Part shown: one piece after another, positions 8,463 through 17,566 of the stretch
Numbering within the stretch: the first letter of the stretch is position 1
Layout of the letters: each line of letters begins with the position of its first letter
Assembly (NCBI RefSeq): GCF_003382365.1
Contig: NZ_QTSU01000003.1
Coordinates: 496,001-560,000, forward strand
Direction: 5' to 3'
Length of the DNA: 64,000 nucleotides
Source: Lysobacter silvisoli
GTDB taxonomy: Bacteria > Pseudomonadota > Gammaproteobacteria > Xanthomonadales > Xanthomonadaceae
Program-made: the position numbers and the translations under genes
The notes under the pieces: model-generated
The model's input: the letters and a program-made list of their open reading frames with translations, nothing else
Database searches by the model: none
What the model was told of the DNA's origin: nothing

Positions 8463-9482
8463 CTAGTGCGCGGTGCGTAACTGGCGCAGTTGCTGCAGTG
8501 TGCTGCCCAGGGTCGGAACCGACAGTGAAAGCGGTAGGGCGGTCAGCGATTTCAGCGTGGCGCGCTGGCGTTCGCGCGCGGCCGAGTCCGGCATCAGCCG
8601 CTGCAGCCAGCCGTCGGCGCGGGTCAGCGCGGCGCGGTAACCGGCGTCGTCGCGGCGCTCGGCGGCGGCGCGCGCCAGCGAGATTTCCAGCTGCAGGCCG
8701 GCCAGCGCCACCGCGCGGTCGGCAGGGCGCAGCGCCACGGCGCCATCGCTGGGTTGGATGTCGAGGATGTTGCCGAACGCGCGCTCCCACCACGGCGCGC
8801 GCAGCGCCGGCGCCTGCGCATCGGCCACCGGCGCCAGGTTCAAGGTGCGCGAGTACGCATCCAGCTGCGCCATCGCGCGAACGCGCGGGTCGATGCCCAG
8901 CGCGTCCAGCGCGGCGCGTTCCTGCATCAGGGTCTGGCGCAGGCTGAGGTAGGCCGGATCGTCGATGCCGTCGAGCACGCCGCCGGCCAGCGCATAGGCG
9001 CTGCGCGCGCCGGCCAGGTCGCCGGCGATCTGCAGGCGCTGCTGGCCCAGGGTCAGCAGCAGCTCGGTTTCGTCCAGGCGCATGGCCTGGGCGCCGTGGC
9101 GGTCCGGATCGGCCAGCTTGGACACGCTGTCTTCGATCAGGCTGGCACGGGTGGAGATGCCGTGCAGCTCGTCGCGCAGCACGCGGTTGGTGCTGTCGGC
9201 CTGCTGCAGGCGGCGGTTCTGCGAACGCTGGTCGTTGCGCAACGCGTTGATGCGCTCGTCCAGCGCGTCCAGGCGCAGGTCGGCGTCGGCCACCGCGGCG
9301 CGTTCGCGCGCCTCGCGCACCTGCATCTGCCGCCAGGAATGCCAGCCGATGTAGGCCAAGACGGCCAGCACCGGCAGCCACAGCAGCCAGGCATAGGAAC
9401 GGCGGCGGACGGGCGCGGACGCGGCGGGGGCGGTGCGCGGGGATTGCGGGGTCGGGGCGGGCGAATCGGGGGAGGCGCTCAT
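8463..9482 (-). CDS. hemX: HemX-type uroporphyrinogen-III C-methyltransferase-like protein
   Basis: 339 residues: a Pro/Ala-rich cytoplasmic N-terminus, one membrane helix (WLLWLPVLAVLAYIGWHSW), a coiled coil rich in Leu/Asp/Arg, then a helical C-terminal domain beginning ETELLLTLGQQRLQIAGD, diagnostic for the HemX family. Despite the common product name it has no methyltransferase motif. It lies 53 bases after hemD and 11 bases before hemY on the same strand, the usual order in Xanthomonadaceae. Confidence 0.9.
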   Translation of the reverse strand: MSASPDSPAPTPQSPRTAPAASAPVRRRSYAWLLWLPVLAVLAYIGWHSWRQMQVREARERAAVADADLRLDALDERINALRNDQRSQNRRLQQADSTNRVLRDELHGISTRASLIEDSVSKLADPDRHGAQAMRLDETELLLTLGQQRLQIAGDLAGARSAYALAGGVLDGIDDPAYLSLRQTLMQERAALDALGIDPRVRAMAQLDAYSRTLNLAPVADAQAPALRAPWWERAFGNILDIQPSDGAVALRPADRAVALAGLQLEISLARAAAERRDDAGYRAALTRADGWLQRLMPDSAARERQRATLKSLTALPLSLSVPTLGSTLQQLRQLRTAH

Positions 9483-9535
9483 GAACCGTCATGCTACCGG
9501 AACGCCCGCGCCGGCACGGCATTTTCAGGTCGCCG

Positions 9536-10312
9536 TCAGCGCACGTCCGGCGACCGTTCGGGCAACGCGGCCAGCAATTGCGGCGGCCGCGGGCCGGCGG
9601 CCACACGCACGCGCTCGAAGCCCAGCTCGCGCGCCAGCGCGGCCAGGCGTTCGCTCGCGGCCAGCACCCAGGCGCCGCGCAGCGTGCGTGCGTCGGAGTC
9701 GGACAGGGATTGCAGGACGTGCTGCAGGGCTTCGCCGCTGGACAGGGCCAGCGCCGCCGGCGCATCCAGATCGCGCAATCGTGCCAGCGCGCGCGGCGAG
9801 GGCGCGATCGGTTCGCGCCGGTACAAGTCGGCGCGCAGCACCTGCGCGCCGCGCGCCTGCAGCGCCGGCGCCAGCACGCCGCGGCCGCCCGGGGCGGTGA
9901 CCAGGCCGATGCGGCCGCGGTCGCGGCCGTCGGCGGCCAGCAGCGCGAGCAGGCCTTCGCTGTCCATGCGCTCGGGCGCGCGCACCGTGCGCACGCCGGC
10001 GCGGCACAGGGCCGCGGCGGTGCCGGCGCCGACCGCGTACCAGGCGCGCGCGTCGCCGTCGCGCAGGGGCCGCAAGGCGCGCGCCGCGCGCGCGGCTTCG
10101 GGGCTGGTGAAGATCGTGCAGTCCGCGCCCAGCGCGGCGTCCAGGGCGGCATGCACCGCCGCACCGTCCAGGCGTTGCAAACGCCAGGGCGACAGCGCCA
10201 GCAGGCGCGCGCCGTGTGCGGCCGCGGCGCGGCGCAACCCGGCATGGCCGCCGCTGGGACGCAGCGAGATCACGTACCATCGCGGCGGCTGTGGCGGTGT
10301 GTGCGGACGCAT
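9536..10312 (-). CDS. hemD: Uroporphyrinogen-III synthase
   Basis: 258 residues. Should cyclise hydroxymethylbilane to uroporphyrinogen III, inverting ring D. The family is poorly conserved, but the typical signals are present: WYVISLRPSGGHAGLRRA at the N-terminus, TIFTSPEAARAA, WYAVGAGTAAALCRAG and the late LALSSGEALQHVL segment, matching the two-lobed HemD fold. The start at 10312 (MRPHTPPQPP) is preferred over an upstream ATG with no family resemblance. First gene of hemD-hemX-hemY; divergent from the thioesterase at 10374 with only about 60 bases between. Confidence 0.88.
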   Translation of the reverse strand: MRPHTPPQPPRWYVISLRPSGGHAGLRRAAAAHGARLLALSPWRLQRLDGAAVHAALDAALGADCTIFTSPEAARAARALRPLRDGDARAWYAVGAGTAAALCRAGVRTVRAPERMDSEGLLALLAADGRDRGRIGLVTAPGGRGVLAPALQARGAQVLRADLYRREPIAPSPRALARLRDLDAPAALALSSGEALQHVLQSLSDSDARTLRGAWVLAASERLAALARELGFERVRVAAGPRPPQLLAALPERSPDVR

Positions 10313-10373
10313 CCGGGCAGCTTGGCACAGCCGCGCGCGACGCGGCATCCCGTCCGTGCAGACTGCCCCCGCC

Positions 10374-10832
10374 ATGAGCCTAGACACCGCCCTGCAACGC
10401 CTGCTGCACCACTACCGATCGATGCCGCCGGTGGCGACGATGGACCTGAGCATCGGCGGCTACGACGGCCAGCGCCTGCGCCTGCACGCGCCGCTGTCGC
10501 GCCACGTCAACGACAAGGGCTGCGCCTTCGGCGGCAGCCTGGCCTCGATGATGACCCTGGCCTCCTGGGGCCTGATCTCGCTGCGCCTGGAGCTGGCCGG
10601 CATCGACGCCGACGTGTACGTGGCCGACAGCCAGATCCGCTACCTGGCGCCGCTGTACGCCGACATCGACGTGGACGCCGAACTGGCCGCCGACGCCGAC
10701 TGGGACGCGTTCCTGGCGACCCTGCGCGAGCGCGGCCGCGCCCGCACCGGCCTGGTCGCGCGGGTGCGCCTGCCCGAGGGCGGGGTGGCCACCTACTTCA
10801 CCGCCCGCTACGTCGCCATCGTGCGGGGTTGA
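10374..10832 (+). CDS. YiiD C-terminal-type hotdog thioesterase
   Basis: 152 residues resembling the putative thioesterase domain at the C-terminus of YiiD. It opens with LLHHYRSMPPVATMDLSIGGYD, followed by the hotdog signature LSRHVNDKGCAFGGSLASMMTLASWGL, in which Asn/Asp and the central helix line the acyl-CoA site, and then VYVADSQIRYLAPLYADI. The substrate is unknown. Divergent from hemD. Confidence 0.85.
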   Translation: MSLDTALQRLLHHYRSMPPVATMDLSIGGYDGQRLRLHAPLSRHVNDKGCAFGGSLASMMTLASWGLISLRLELAGIDADVYVADSQIRYLAPLYADIDVDAELAADADWDAFLATLRERGRARTGLVARVRLPEGGVATYFTARYVAIVRG

Positions 10833-10903
10833 GGCATCCGTTCAACCTGCGCGCCGCGAACCGGCTAGCATGTCGGCCGACGCGGTCCCGACGGAGACAC
10901 CCG

Positions 10904-11335
10904 ATGCGCCAGCTCCTGATGCGCTTGCCCAAGTTCCTGCTGGTGCTGTGCCTGCTGGCGCTGGCCGGCGGCGCCTGGGCCAGCAAGAAGTCCAACAACC
11001 TGGAGCGCAACCAGTACACCTGGTCCGGCGCGATCCGCTGGGGCGAGTTCGAGCAGGCGCAGAACCTGATCGACGCCGGCTACCGCAAGGAGCACCCGGT
11101 CAGCGCGCTGGAGTTGGAGCGCTACAAGCAGGTCCAGGTCACCAGCTACCGCGACGTGGGCTCCAGCATGGACGCCAAGGCCGGCATCGCGGTGCGCGAC
11201 ATCGAGATCGGCGTGATCAACCGCCACACCCAGGCCGAACGCACCGTGCGCTACCGCGAGCAGTGGCGCTGGGACCCCGAGTCCAAGAACTGGTGGCTGC
11301 ACTCGGGCCTGCCGGACTTCTGGGACGGCATGTAG
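10904..11335 (+). CDS. Secreted hypothetical protein
   Basis: 143 residues with a cleavable signal peptide (MRQLLMRLPKFLLVLCLLALAGGAWA), then a small domain rich in Trp, Arg and Glu with conserved-looking stretches YTWSGAIRWGEFEQAQNLID and EQWRWDPESKNWWLHSGLPDFW. The RWDPESKNWWL segment looks like the end of a small cystatin/NTF2-like fold, but I cannot name the family. Located 71 bases after the thioesterase and 83 before the rhodanese; probably a periplasmic protein of this lineage. Confidence 0.7.
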   Translation: MRQLLMRLPKFLLVLCLLALAGGAWASKKSNNLERNQYTWSGAIRWGEFEQAQNLIDAGYRKEHPVSALELERYKQVQVTSYRDVGSSMDAKAGIAVRDIEIGVINRHTQAERTVRYREQWRWDPESKNWWLHSGLPDFWDGM

Positions 11336-11418
11336 GCGGGGCCGACGGGGGCCTTTTTGCGCCGCCCGCCGCGCTGGGCGACAATCGCGCCCCCATCCGC
11401 CGCCCCGCACGTGATCCC

Positions 11419-11856
11419 GTGAGCTTAGAAGAACTGCTGGCCTTCGCCGGCCGCCACATGTTCCTGTCGATGGGACTGGTCGGCCTGACCGTGGCGCTGG
11501 CCTACACCGAGGTCTCGCGCCTGTTCCGCGGCTACAAGGCCCTGCGCCCGGCCGAACTGACCGGCCTGATCAACCGCGAGAACGCCCTGGTGGTCGACCT
11601 GTCGGCGATCAACGATTTCGAAAAGGGCCATATCGCCGGCAGCCGCTCGGTCGCGCCCAGCCAGTTCGATCCGGAAAACAAGCTGCTGGCCAACGCCAAG
11701 GCCTTGCCGGTGGTGATGGTCTGCCGCACCGGCCAGGCCTCGGGCGACGCCGCCAAGCGCCTGAAGAAGGCCGGCTTCCAGCAGGTGTACTGGCTGGACG
11801 GCGGCATTCAGGCCTGGCAGCAGGCCGACCTGCCGCTGGTCAAGGGCCGCGCCTGA
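11419..11856 (+). CDS. Membrane-anchored rhodanese-like protein
   Basis: 145 residues. The N-terminus has one membrane helix (HMFLSMGLVGLTVALAYTEVS), then a single rhodanese domain with the active-site loop VCRTGQASG carrying the catalytic Cys and the WLDGGIQAW ending. Such proteins move sulfane sulfur or sense it. The GTG at 11419 (VSLEELLAF) is taken as start because the membrane helix follows directly. It sits just upstream of secB, an arrangement common in Xanthomonadaceae and many other gammaproteobacteria. Confidence 0.85.
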   Translation: MSLEELLAFAGRHMFLSMGLVGLTVALAYTEVSRLFRGYKALRPAELTGLINRENALVVDLSAINDFEKGHIAGSRSVAPSQFDPENKLLANAKALPVVMVCRTGQASGDAAKRLKKAGFQQVYWLDGGIQAWQQADLPLVKGRA

Positions 11857-12007
11857 TTCGCATCCGGGGGGCTTGCGCCGGGCCCGGCGCGTCCCCACGC
11901 CTTAACCCGGGGACGGTCACAGGTGCATGCCATAATCGGCCCTTTCCGGCCTTAACGGCCACGTATTCCACCGCAACGACCACTACTTACACCGCTGGAG
12001 TCATCCG

Positions 12008-12517
12008 ATGTCCGAAGAAAACGTCAACGGCGCCGTCGCGCCCGCCGAAGCCGCCGGTCCGGCGTTCACGGTCGAAAAGATCTACGTGAAGGACGTTTCC
12101 TTCGAGGTTCCCGGCGCGCCGGCGGTGTTCAACGAAACCGCCCAGCCGCAGCTGCAGATGAACCTCAACCAGAGCGTGCAGCGCCTCAACGACGCCGCGT
12201 TCGAAGTGGTCCTGGGCATCACCCTGACCTGCAACGCCGGCGACAAGCCGCTGTACCTGGTGGAAGTGAAGCAGGCCGGCGTGTTCGGCCTGAGCGGCTT
12301 CGACGAGGCCACCCTGGACGGCATGCTGGGCACCCATTGCCCGAACGTGCTCTACCCCTACGCGCGTCAGCTGGTCAGCGACCTGATCCAGTCCGGCGGC
12401 TTCCCGCCGTTCTTCCTGCAGCCGATCAACTTCGACGCCCTGTACGCCGAAGGCCTGCGTCAGCGCGCCGCGCAGCAGGGCGGCCTGGCCGACGCGGAGA
12501 CCGCGGGCAACGCCTGA
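12008..12517 (+). CDS. secB: SecB protein-export chaperone
   Basis: 169 residues. Tetrameric cytosolic chaperone that holds preproteins unfolded and passes them to SecA. Recognised from [19 protein letters not shown], the [13 protein letters not shown] strand, [17 protein letters not shown] and [36 protein letters not shown], all core SecB motifs. The start at 12008 follows CTGGAG. gpsA follows 21 bases later, a classic secB-gpsA pair. Confidence 0.96.
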   Translation: MSEENVNGAVAPAEAAGPAFTVEKIYVKDVSFEVPGAPAVFNETAQPQLQMNLNQSVQRLNDAAFEVVLGITLTCNAGDKPLYLVEVKQAGVFGLSGFDEATLDGMLGTHCPNVLYPYARQLVSDLIQSGGFPPFFLQPINFDALYAEGLRQRAAQQGGLADAETAGNA

Positions 12518-12538
12518 GGCGCGCCCGCGATCGCAGCC

Positions 12539-13591
12539 ATGGGCGCCGACGCGACCGCCAACTCGCCCGCCGCCGCGCCGCCTGCGGTGGCGGTGCTGGG
12601 CTCCGGTTCCTGGGGCACCGCGCTCGCCGCCCTGATCGCCCGTAACGGGCACCGCACGGTGCTCTGGGGCCGCGACGCCGACGGCGTCGCGGCCATCGAC
12701 GGCCGCCACGAGAACCCGCGCTACCTGCCGGGCATTCCGCTGCCGGAATCGCTGCACGCCACCACCGACCTGGCCGCCGCCCTGCGCGGCGCCGACCTGG
12801 TGCTGGTGGTGGTGCCCTCGCACGCCTTCGCCGAAACCTTGCGCGCGCTCGCGCCGCACCGTCCCGCGCATGCGGGCGTGGCCTGGGCGACCAAGGGCTT
12901 CGAGCCGGGCAGCGGCCGTTTCCTGCACGAAGTCGCCGCCGAAGTGCTGGGCGAGAGCGTGCCGTTGGCCGTGGTCACCGGCCCGTCCTTCGCCAAGGAA
13001 GTCGCGCAGGGCCTGCCCACCGCGCTGACCGTGCACTCCGACGACGCCGACTTCGCCCAGAGCGTGGCCGGCGCCCTGCACGGCCCGACCTTCCGCGCCT
13101 ACACCGGCGACGACATGCTCGGCGCCGAACTCGGCGGCGCGATGAAGAACGTGCTCGCGGTGGCCACCGGCGTGGCCGACGGCATGCAGCTGGGCCTCAA
13201 CGCCCGCGCCGGCCTGATCACCCGCGGCCTCAACGAAATGCTGCGCCTGAACCACGCCATCGGCGGCCAGCCCGAAACCCTGATGGGCCTGGCCGGCCTG
13301 GGCGACCTGGTGCTGACCTGCACTGGCGACCTGTCGCGCAACCGCCGCCTGGGCCTGGCCCTGGGCCGCGGCCAGTCGATCGAGGACGCGGTGCGCGAGA
13401 TCGGCCAGGTGGTCGAGTCGGTGCAGACCGCCGACGAGGTCATGCGCCAGGCCCAGCGCCACGGCATCGAGCTGCCGATTTCCAGCGCGGTGCAAGCCGT
13501 GCTGCACGGTTCGATCACCCCGGCCGATGGCCTGCGCCAGTTGCTGGCGCGCGAGCAGAAGCCCGAGTACCCGCACGAACTGTTCGGCTGA
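12539..13591 (+). CDS. gpsA: NAD(P)-dependent glycerol-3-phosphate dehydrogenase
   Basis: 350 residues. Reduces dihydroxyacetone phosphate to sn-glycerol-3-phosphate for phospholipid synthesis. The Rossmann start [22 protein letters not shown], catalytic-domain segments [18 protein letters not shown] and [20 protein letters not shown] (catalytic Lys in the latter), and [20 protein letters not shown] are all intact. Length is normal for the family, with a short Ala-rich extension at the N-terminus. Follows secB closely. Confidence 0.96.
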   Translation: MGADATANSPAAAPPAVAVLGSGSWGTALAALIARNGHRTVLWGRDADGVAAIDGRHENPRYLPGIPLPESLHATTDLAAALRGADLVLVVVPSHAFAETLRALAPHRPAHAGVAWATKGFEPGSGRFLHEVAAEVLGESVPLAVVTGPSFAKEVAQGLPTALTVHSDDADFAQSVAGALHGPTFRAYTGDDMLGAELGGAMKNVLAVATGVADGMQLGLNARAGLITRGLNEMLRLNHAIGGQPETLMGLAGLGDLVLTCTGDLSRNRRLGLALGRGQSIEDAVREIGQVVESVQTADEVMRQAQRHGIELPISSAVQAVLHGSITPADGLRQLLAREQKPEYPHELFG

Positions 13592-13659
13592 GGTGCCGCC
13601 TTGGCGTCGCCGTGAAGCGCGGCGACACTAGGCGTCCCTCACAGCGAAACGGACTTCCG

Positions 13660-15186
13660 ATGCGCGCGCCCCTGGCCGCATGGCCGCTGCTGCTTTGCCT
13701 GCTGGCCGCGCCCGCGGCCGCCGCGGTGCCGCCCTGCGGCGAATACGCGCCCGACGACGACTACGCGCCGCTGCTGAGCTTCGCCGGCAACCGCGTCAGC
13801 GCGCACGACCGCGCCGGCAACCTCGACCCCGCCGCCTGGCGCTACCGCATCGATGGCGACCGCCTGAGCATGCGCCGTGCCGACAGCGACCTGCTCGACA
13901 CCTACCGCATCCATGCCGATGGCCGCCTGGTGCTGGAGCCGGACGAATTCCGCAAGGAGCCGTTGACCTATACCCGCCGCGACGAGGCGGTCTGCGTGCC
14001 CACGCTGGGCGCGGGCGTCGCGCTGGCGCCGCCGGGCACGCCGGAGCAGGGCCGCCGCGCCGCCGCCTGTGCCGGTGGTGATGTGCAGTCCTGCGTGGCG
14101 CAGATGATGATCGATCCCGAGGGATCGCCGCAGCAGCGCAGCCAGCGCCTGCAGACGTATTGCCGCCAGGAACGCAGCCCCTACGCCTGCGAAGCCTGGG
14201 CGGAATCGCTCAAGCCCGACGACCCCACCGCGCCGCTGTACCTGTTCCGCACCGTCGCCCTGCCCGCGCCGGTGCTGGCCGCGCTGCGCGTAGGCTGCCG
14301 CGAAGCCGACGCGCCCAAGGCCTGCACCCAGTCGGCCGAACAGGACTGGATCGCCGGCCGCTTCGCCAGCGCGCGCGAGACCCTGCGTTACGCCTGCGAG
14401 CGCCGCCTCGGCGGCGATGCCTGCAAACCGCTGGCCGACCTCAACGACCTCGCGCTCCGTGACGACGCGCCCGCACGCACGCCGCAGCAACCCTGCGGCA
14501 CCTATGCCAGCGCCCAGGAAAGCCTGTTCGACGTGTTCCGCTTCGGCGACGCGCACGCGGCGGCCGTAGGCAACGACGGCGAGCTGAGCCTGCTGTACCG
14601 CCTGCGCGACGACCAGGTGCTGGTGCGCCACGACAAGGGCGACGATTTCATCCTGCGCTGGTTCGACGGCGACACCCTGCTGGGCATGGACGACTGGACC
14701 CGCTACACCGTCTACCGCCGCGGCGTGCCGGCGCAGTGCGCGGCGGTGAAGCTGCCGATCCCGGGGGCGCGCGCCATCGAAACCCCGTACCGCGTGGACA
14801 CCTGCGCGCTCAGCGATCCCGGCGGCGCCGAGGCCTGCTGCCGCCGCGGCTCCCTGTCCGCCTGCATCGGCGCCGGCCACAGCGCGGCGCTGTCCGGCGA
14901 CTGGAAGCGCGCGGCCGGCTACTACGACCGCGTCTGCGCCCAGCACGTGCGCGAGGGCTGCGGCAACGTGGTCGCGGCCTACCACAACAGCGGCGACGAA
15001 CGCCTGCTCGCCGGCATCCGCCAGGTCTGCAAGGACGAACCGCGCTCGGTGGCTTGCGAGGAACTGGAACTGGCCAGCGCCGCGGCGGTCACGCGCAAGC
15101 AACTGGAGCGCGAGGTGGCGGACTCGCTGCAGCAGCTGTTGCAGGGTGTGCCGGCGGAGGACAAGGCGCCGAAGGACGAGGAGTGA
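13660..15186 (+). CDS. Cysteine-rich secreted hypothetical protein
   Basis: 508 residues with a clear signal peptide (MRAPLAAWPLLLCLLAAPAAAA). The mature part carries about two dozen cysteines spread as pairs (CAGGDVQSC, YCRQERSPYACEAW, CEELE and others) and an internal duplication: the opening PPCGEYAPDDDYAPLLSF is echoed near residue 290 by QPCGTYASAQESLFDVFRFG. The spacing of Cys/Ala pairs suggests Sel1-like helical repeats held by disulfides, as in periplasmic beta-lactamase HcpA-type proteins, but I could not confirm that. The start was chosen at the ATG that begins the signal peptide rather than the earlier GTG. Confidence 0.7.
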   Translation: MRAPLAAWPLLLCLLAAPAAAAVPPCGEYAPDDDYAPLLSFAGNRVSAHDRAGNLDPAAWRYRIDGDRLSMRRADSDLLDTYRIHADGRLVLEPDEFRKEPLTYTRRDEAVCVPTLGAGVALAPPGTPEQGRRAAACAGGDVQSCVAQMMIDPEGSPQQRSQRLQTYCRQERSPYACEAWAESLKPDDPTAPLYLFRTVALPAPVLAALRVGCREADAPKACTQSAEQDWIAGRFASARETLRYACERRLGGDACKPLADLNDLALRDDAPARTPQQPCGTYASAQESLFDVFRFGDAHAAAVGNDGELSLLYRLRDDQVLVRHDKGDDFILRWFDGDTLLGMDDWTRYTVYRRGVPAQCAAVKLPIPGARAIETPYRVDTCALSDPGGAEACCRRGSLSACIGAGHSAALSGDWKRAAGYYDRVCAQHVREGCGNVVAAYHNSGDERLLAGIRQVCKDEPRSVACEELELASAAAVTRKQLEREVADSLQQLLQGVPAEDKAPKDEE

Positions 15187-15232
15187 TCGATCGGCCGGCC
15201 TGGCTTGCGGCGCGAACTTGTGGCTGCGCGTG

Positions 15233-15800
15233 CCCTCACCCCAACCCCTCTCCCGCAGGCGGGAGAGGGGCTAAAAGCAGCAAGCGGCGTCGGATTTGTT
15301 CCCTCTCCCGCTTGCGGGAGAGGGCTAGGGTGAGGGGATGAGCGAAGCGAATGCTCTTGCTCCTCGCTCGGGCACCGAACTCGCCGTCCAATGGAAGACC
15401 CGGAGGGCGGCGCACAGGAGGTGCGCCGTTTTTCGCTGGCACAGGGATGTGCCATCGAAAAATCCCCGCGCACGCAATGCTCTCGCACGGGGGCTCTGGC
15501 CAAGCGTTTTTCTTTGGTTACTTTCTTTTGACGCTTATCAAAAGAAAGTAACCCGGCCGCTTGCGGACGGAAGCTGTTGCTGTTGCTTCAACCAGCCCAC
15601 CACACACCTTCGCGAGTTCGGAGCGGATCGCGGCTCACGCCGCTCCTACCCCAAGGCGCCCGAGCAGACCCCACGCCGACCGAGGGCTTGGTCGTAACTG
15701 CGGATTCGCGGTCGCAGCTTGCGCAGCTCCTACCGGGGTAGGCGCGGCATTCGCCGTAGCTGCGGGTTCGCGATCGCGGCTCACGCCGCTCCTACCCCAA
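15233..15800 (-). repeat. Long composite intergenic repeat, copy 2 (inverted)
   Basis: Occupies the gene-free stretch 15187-15873 and carries the same modules as the copy at 5904-6400, in inverse order and opposite orientation: GAGAGGG palindromes first (15235-15335), the GTGCGC module near 15420, the TTTCTTTTGA..TCAAAAGAAA hairpin (about 15521-15550), then the CGGCTCACGCCGCTCCTACC units. It includes an extra TAGGAG-type unit at the far end. The two paired GAGAGGG palindromes align almost base for base with copy 1. Confidence 0.85.
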
Positions 15801-15820
15801 AGCACGGCTGACGGCGCAAA

Positions 15821-15851
15821 AGAAAAAAGCCCGGCGAACCGGGCTTTTTTC
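15821..15851 (-). terminator. Intrinsic terminator after the first Ax21-family gene
   Basis: Read on the minus strand: AAAAAAGCCCGG-TTC-GCCGGGCTTTTTTCT, a GC-rich stem with a T tract on both sides, 22 bases past the stop of the gene at 15874. The A/T tracts on both strands make it potentially bidirectional. Confidence 0.85.
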
Positions 15852-15873
15852 TGCTGCTGCGGCTTCCGAAGGA

Positions 15874-16476
15874 TCAGAAGCTGGCGCGAGCGCCGAGCAT
15901 GAACTGGGTGGTGTCCTCGATGAACTCCACTTCGCCCACGATGCCCCAGGTCTGGTTGAACTTGTACTGGCCGCCCAGCGTGCCCACGAAATCGCCTTCG
16001 AAGTCGCCGCCGTCGATGTAGCCGGCCTTGACCCAGCCTTCCAGGTTGTCGGTCATCTCGCCGCGGATGCCGAGATTGAGCTTGCCGCCCTTGGCTTCGC
16101 CGTTGACGCCTTCGATGTCGATTTCCTGACGCAGGTACGACAGCTCGGCGATGAAGTCGGCGCGGTCGCTGATGTCGGCGTGGTAGCCGAAGCCGATCTC
16201 GGCGGTTTCGAAGTCGGTGTCGAACTTGTTCACGAAACCGGAGACGCGCACGTCGTCCTGGGTCTTGCTGTAGCTGCCGAACACGGTGAAGTTTTCGCCC
16301 AGCTCAGCCGAACCGCGGATGTAGCCGCCGTCCAGTTCCGGATCGAAACCGGACACGCCGGTGTCGACGTTGATGCGGGTGTAGCCGCCTTCGACGTAGG
16401 AGTAGCTCAGGCCCTCGGCCGAGGCGACGAACGGGGCGGTGGCCAGCAGCGCTGCCAGCACGAGTTGCTTCTTCAT
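15874..16476 (-). CDS. Ax21-family outer-membrane beta-barrel protein
   Basis: 200 residues. The start at 16476 gives a signal peptide (MKKQLVLAALLATAPFVASA) followed by EGLSYSYVEGGYTRIN, the opening of the Ax21 family, then alternating beta strands (FTVFGSYSKTQDDV, ETAEIGFGYHADIS, NLGIRGEMTDNLEGWVKAGY) and a C-terminal Phe, the BAM recognition residue. The family is outer-membrane or vesicle-associated in Xanthomonas and Stenotrophomonas. An early claim that Ax21 is a secreted immune elicitor/quorum signal was retracted, so no signalling role is assigned. Paralogue of the gene at 16729, about 250 bases away. Confidence 0.85.
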   Translation of the reverse strand: MKKQLVLAALLATAPFVASAEGLSYSYVEGGYTRINVDTGVSGFDPELDGGYIRGSAELGENFTVFGSYSKTQDDVRVSGFVNKFDTDFETAEIGFGYHADISDRADFIAELSYLRQEIDIEGVNGEAKGGKLNLGIRGEMTDNLEGWVKAGYIDGGDFEGDFVGTLGGQYKFNQTWGIVGEVEFIEDTTQFMLGARASF

Positions 16477-16636
16477 GGAATCTCTCTCGATCCTGATTTT
16501 GTGGTTTGCGTCCTTGCCGCATTGCGGCGGCGCGCACGGTAACGAAAATTTCACACCGCCACAACTGTCTTCCGACACGCATTGTGTGCCCTGTTCAGGC
16601 GCGATCCGCTCTAGGAGGAGTTAAACCGGTTCGGCG

Positions 16637-16665
16637 CAAAAAAAGAGCCCGGCCGGGGCCGGGCT
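16637..16665 (-). terminator. Intrinsic terminator after the second Ax21-family gene
   Basis: On the minus strand GAGCCCGGCCCCGGCCGGGCTC followed by TTTTTTTG, starting about 64 bases past the stop of the gene at 16729. It separates the two Ax21-family paralogues, so each is likely its own transcription unit. Confidence 0.85.
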
Positions 16666-16728
16666 CGATCGCGACGTTCGGGGGAGAGAGAGATCGCGAT
16701 GGGTGCTGCGTTGTGCGGTCTGGGCCGC

Positions 16729-17283
16729 TTAGAAGCTGACGCGCGGACCGACGAAGAACTGGGTGTCGCCGTCGATGAACTTGACGTCGCCGTTGATGCC
16801 CCAGGTCTGGTTGAACTTCACCTGGGCACCGAGGCGGCCGTAGAACTCGCCGTCGGCCTTCTCGTAGTCCTCGTAACCGGCCAGCGCGTAACCCTCGAAG
16901 TTCGGGGTCAGCGCGCCGCGGACGCCGGCTTCGACGCTGTAGCCGTTGAAGTCCAGGCCCTGGCCGGCATCGAACTTCTCGTAGGCCACGCGGGTGAGCA
17001 GGTCCACGCGCGAGTTCAGCTCGTGGTTGTAGCCCAGGCCGACGCGCCACTGGTCGAAGTCGATGTTGGTGTTGTCGATCTCCTGCTTGCTGTAGCCGCC
17101 GAAGATGTGGAAGTTGTCGGCGATGGCGCCCGAGCCGTTGATGGCCCAGCCGTCGGCGTCGCCCGAATCGGTGTTGGTCTTGGCGTAACCGCCTTCGACG
17201 TAGTTATAGGACACGCCCTCGGCCGCGGAAGCGGCGAACGGCAGGGCGGCCAGCAGGGTCAGGGCAAGCAAAGTGCGCTTCAT
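16729..17283 (-). CDS. Ax21-family outer-membrane beta-barrel protein
   Basis: 184 residues and the closer of the two to canonical Ax21: signal peptide MKRTLLALTLLAALPFAASA, mature start AEGVSYNYVEGGYAKTNTDSGDADGW, FHIFGGYSKQEID, YNHELNSRVDLLTRVAYEKFD and a terminal VSF. The pattern of amphipathic strands and final Phe indicates an eight-stranded barrel in the outer membrane. It shares VEGGY, the strand-turn pattern and KFNQTWGI with the adjacent paralogue at 15874. A well-formed -10-like TATACT lies at 17405-17410 on this strand, about 120 bases upstream; no clear -35. Confidence 0.88.
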   Translation of the reverse strand: MKRTLLALTLLAALPFAASAAEGVSYNYVEGGYAKTNTDSGDADGWAINGSGAIADNFHIFGGYSKQEIDNTNIDFDQWRVGLGYNHELNSRVDLLTRVAYEKFDAGQGLDFNGYSVEAGVRGALTPNFEGYALAGYEDYEKADGEFYGRLGAQVKFNQTWGINGDVKFIDGDTQFFVGPRVSF

Positions 17284-17566
17284 AAGGTCTCAGCCTCTTA
17301 TTGATCTTGTCCGGAGCGCGTCGCCTCGGGGTGGGGCGGCCGGCGATCCGGTGTGGCGCAGTATCCAAGCGCCGATTCAATCGAAGCTGAATTTTGTACC
17401 GGAAAGTATAGGAACTCTGCGTTCCGGGCGTGGTCGCGCCAAAAGTCATGCGCGTTAAATGCTTGTAAACAAAGGGTTTGCGCGAAATCGCCGAAGGCAA
17501 CGGCGGATGAATGCGTGCCGGTAACGTTTTCCGAAGTCGCCGTCGTTGCTGGCTAACGCGCTGCGC

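Noticed and set aside
7201..10245. Single frame of 1014 codons covering hemY through hemD
   Set aside because: Only the last 416 codons match HemY; the upstream part is the wrong frame of hemX and hemD, which have their own clear genes.
15236..15442. Small open frames inside the composite repeats (also at 6087-6296 and 51499-51696)
   Set aside because: They change frame and ends from copy to copy and derive from palindromic repeat modules, so they are not treated as genes.
17401..17420. GGAAAGTATAGGAACT resembles one arm of the yeast FRT recombination site
   Set aside because: Only one half with no facing arm; the match of about 15 bases fits chance, and TATACT on the minus strand may simply be a -10 box for the Ax21-family gene.
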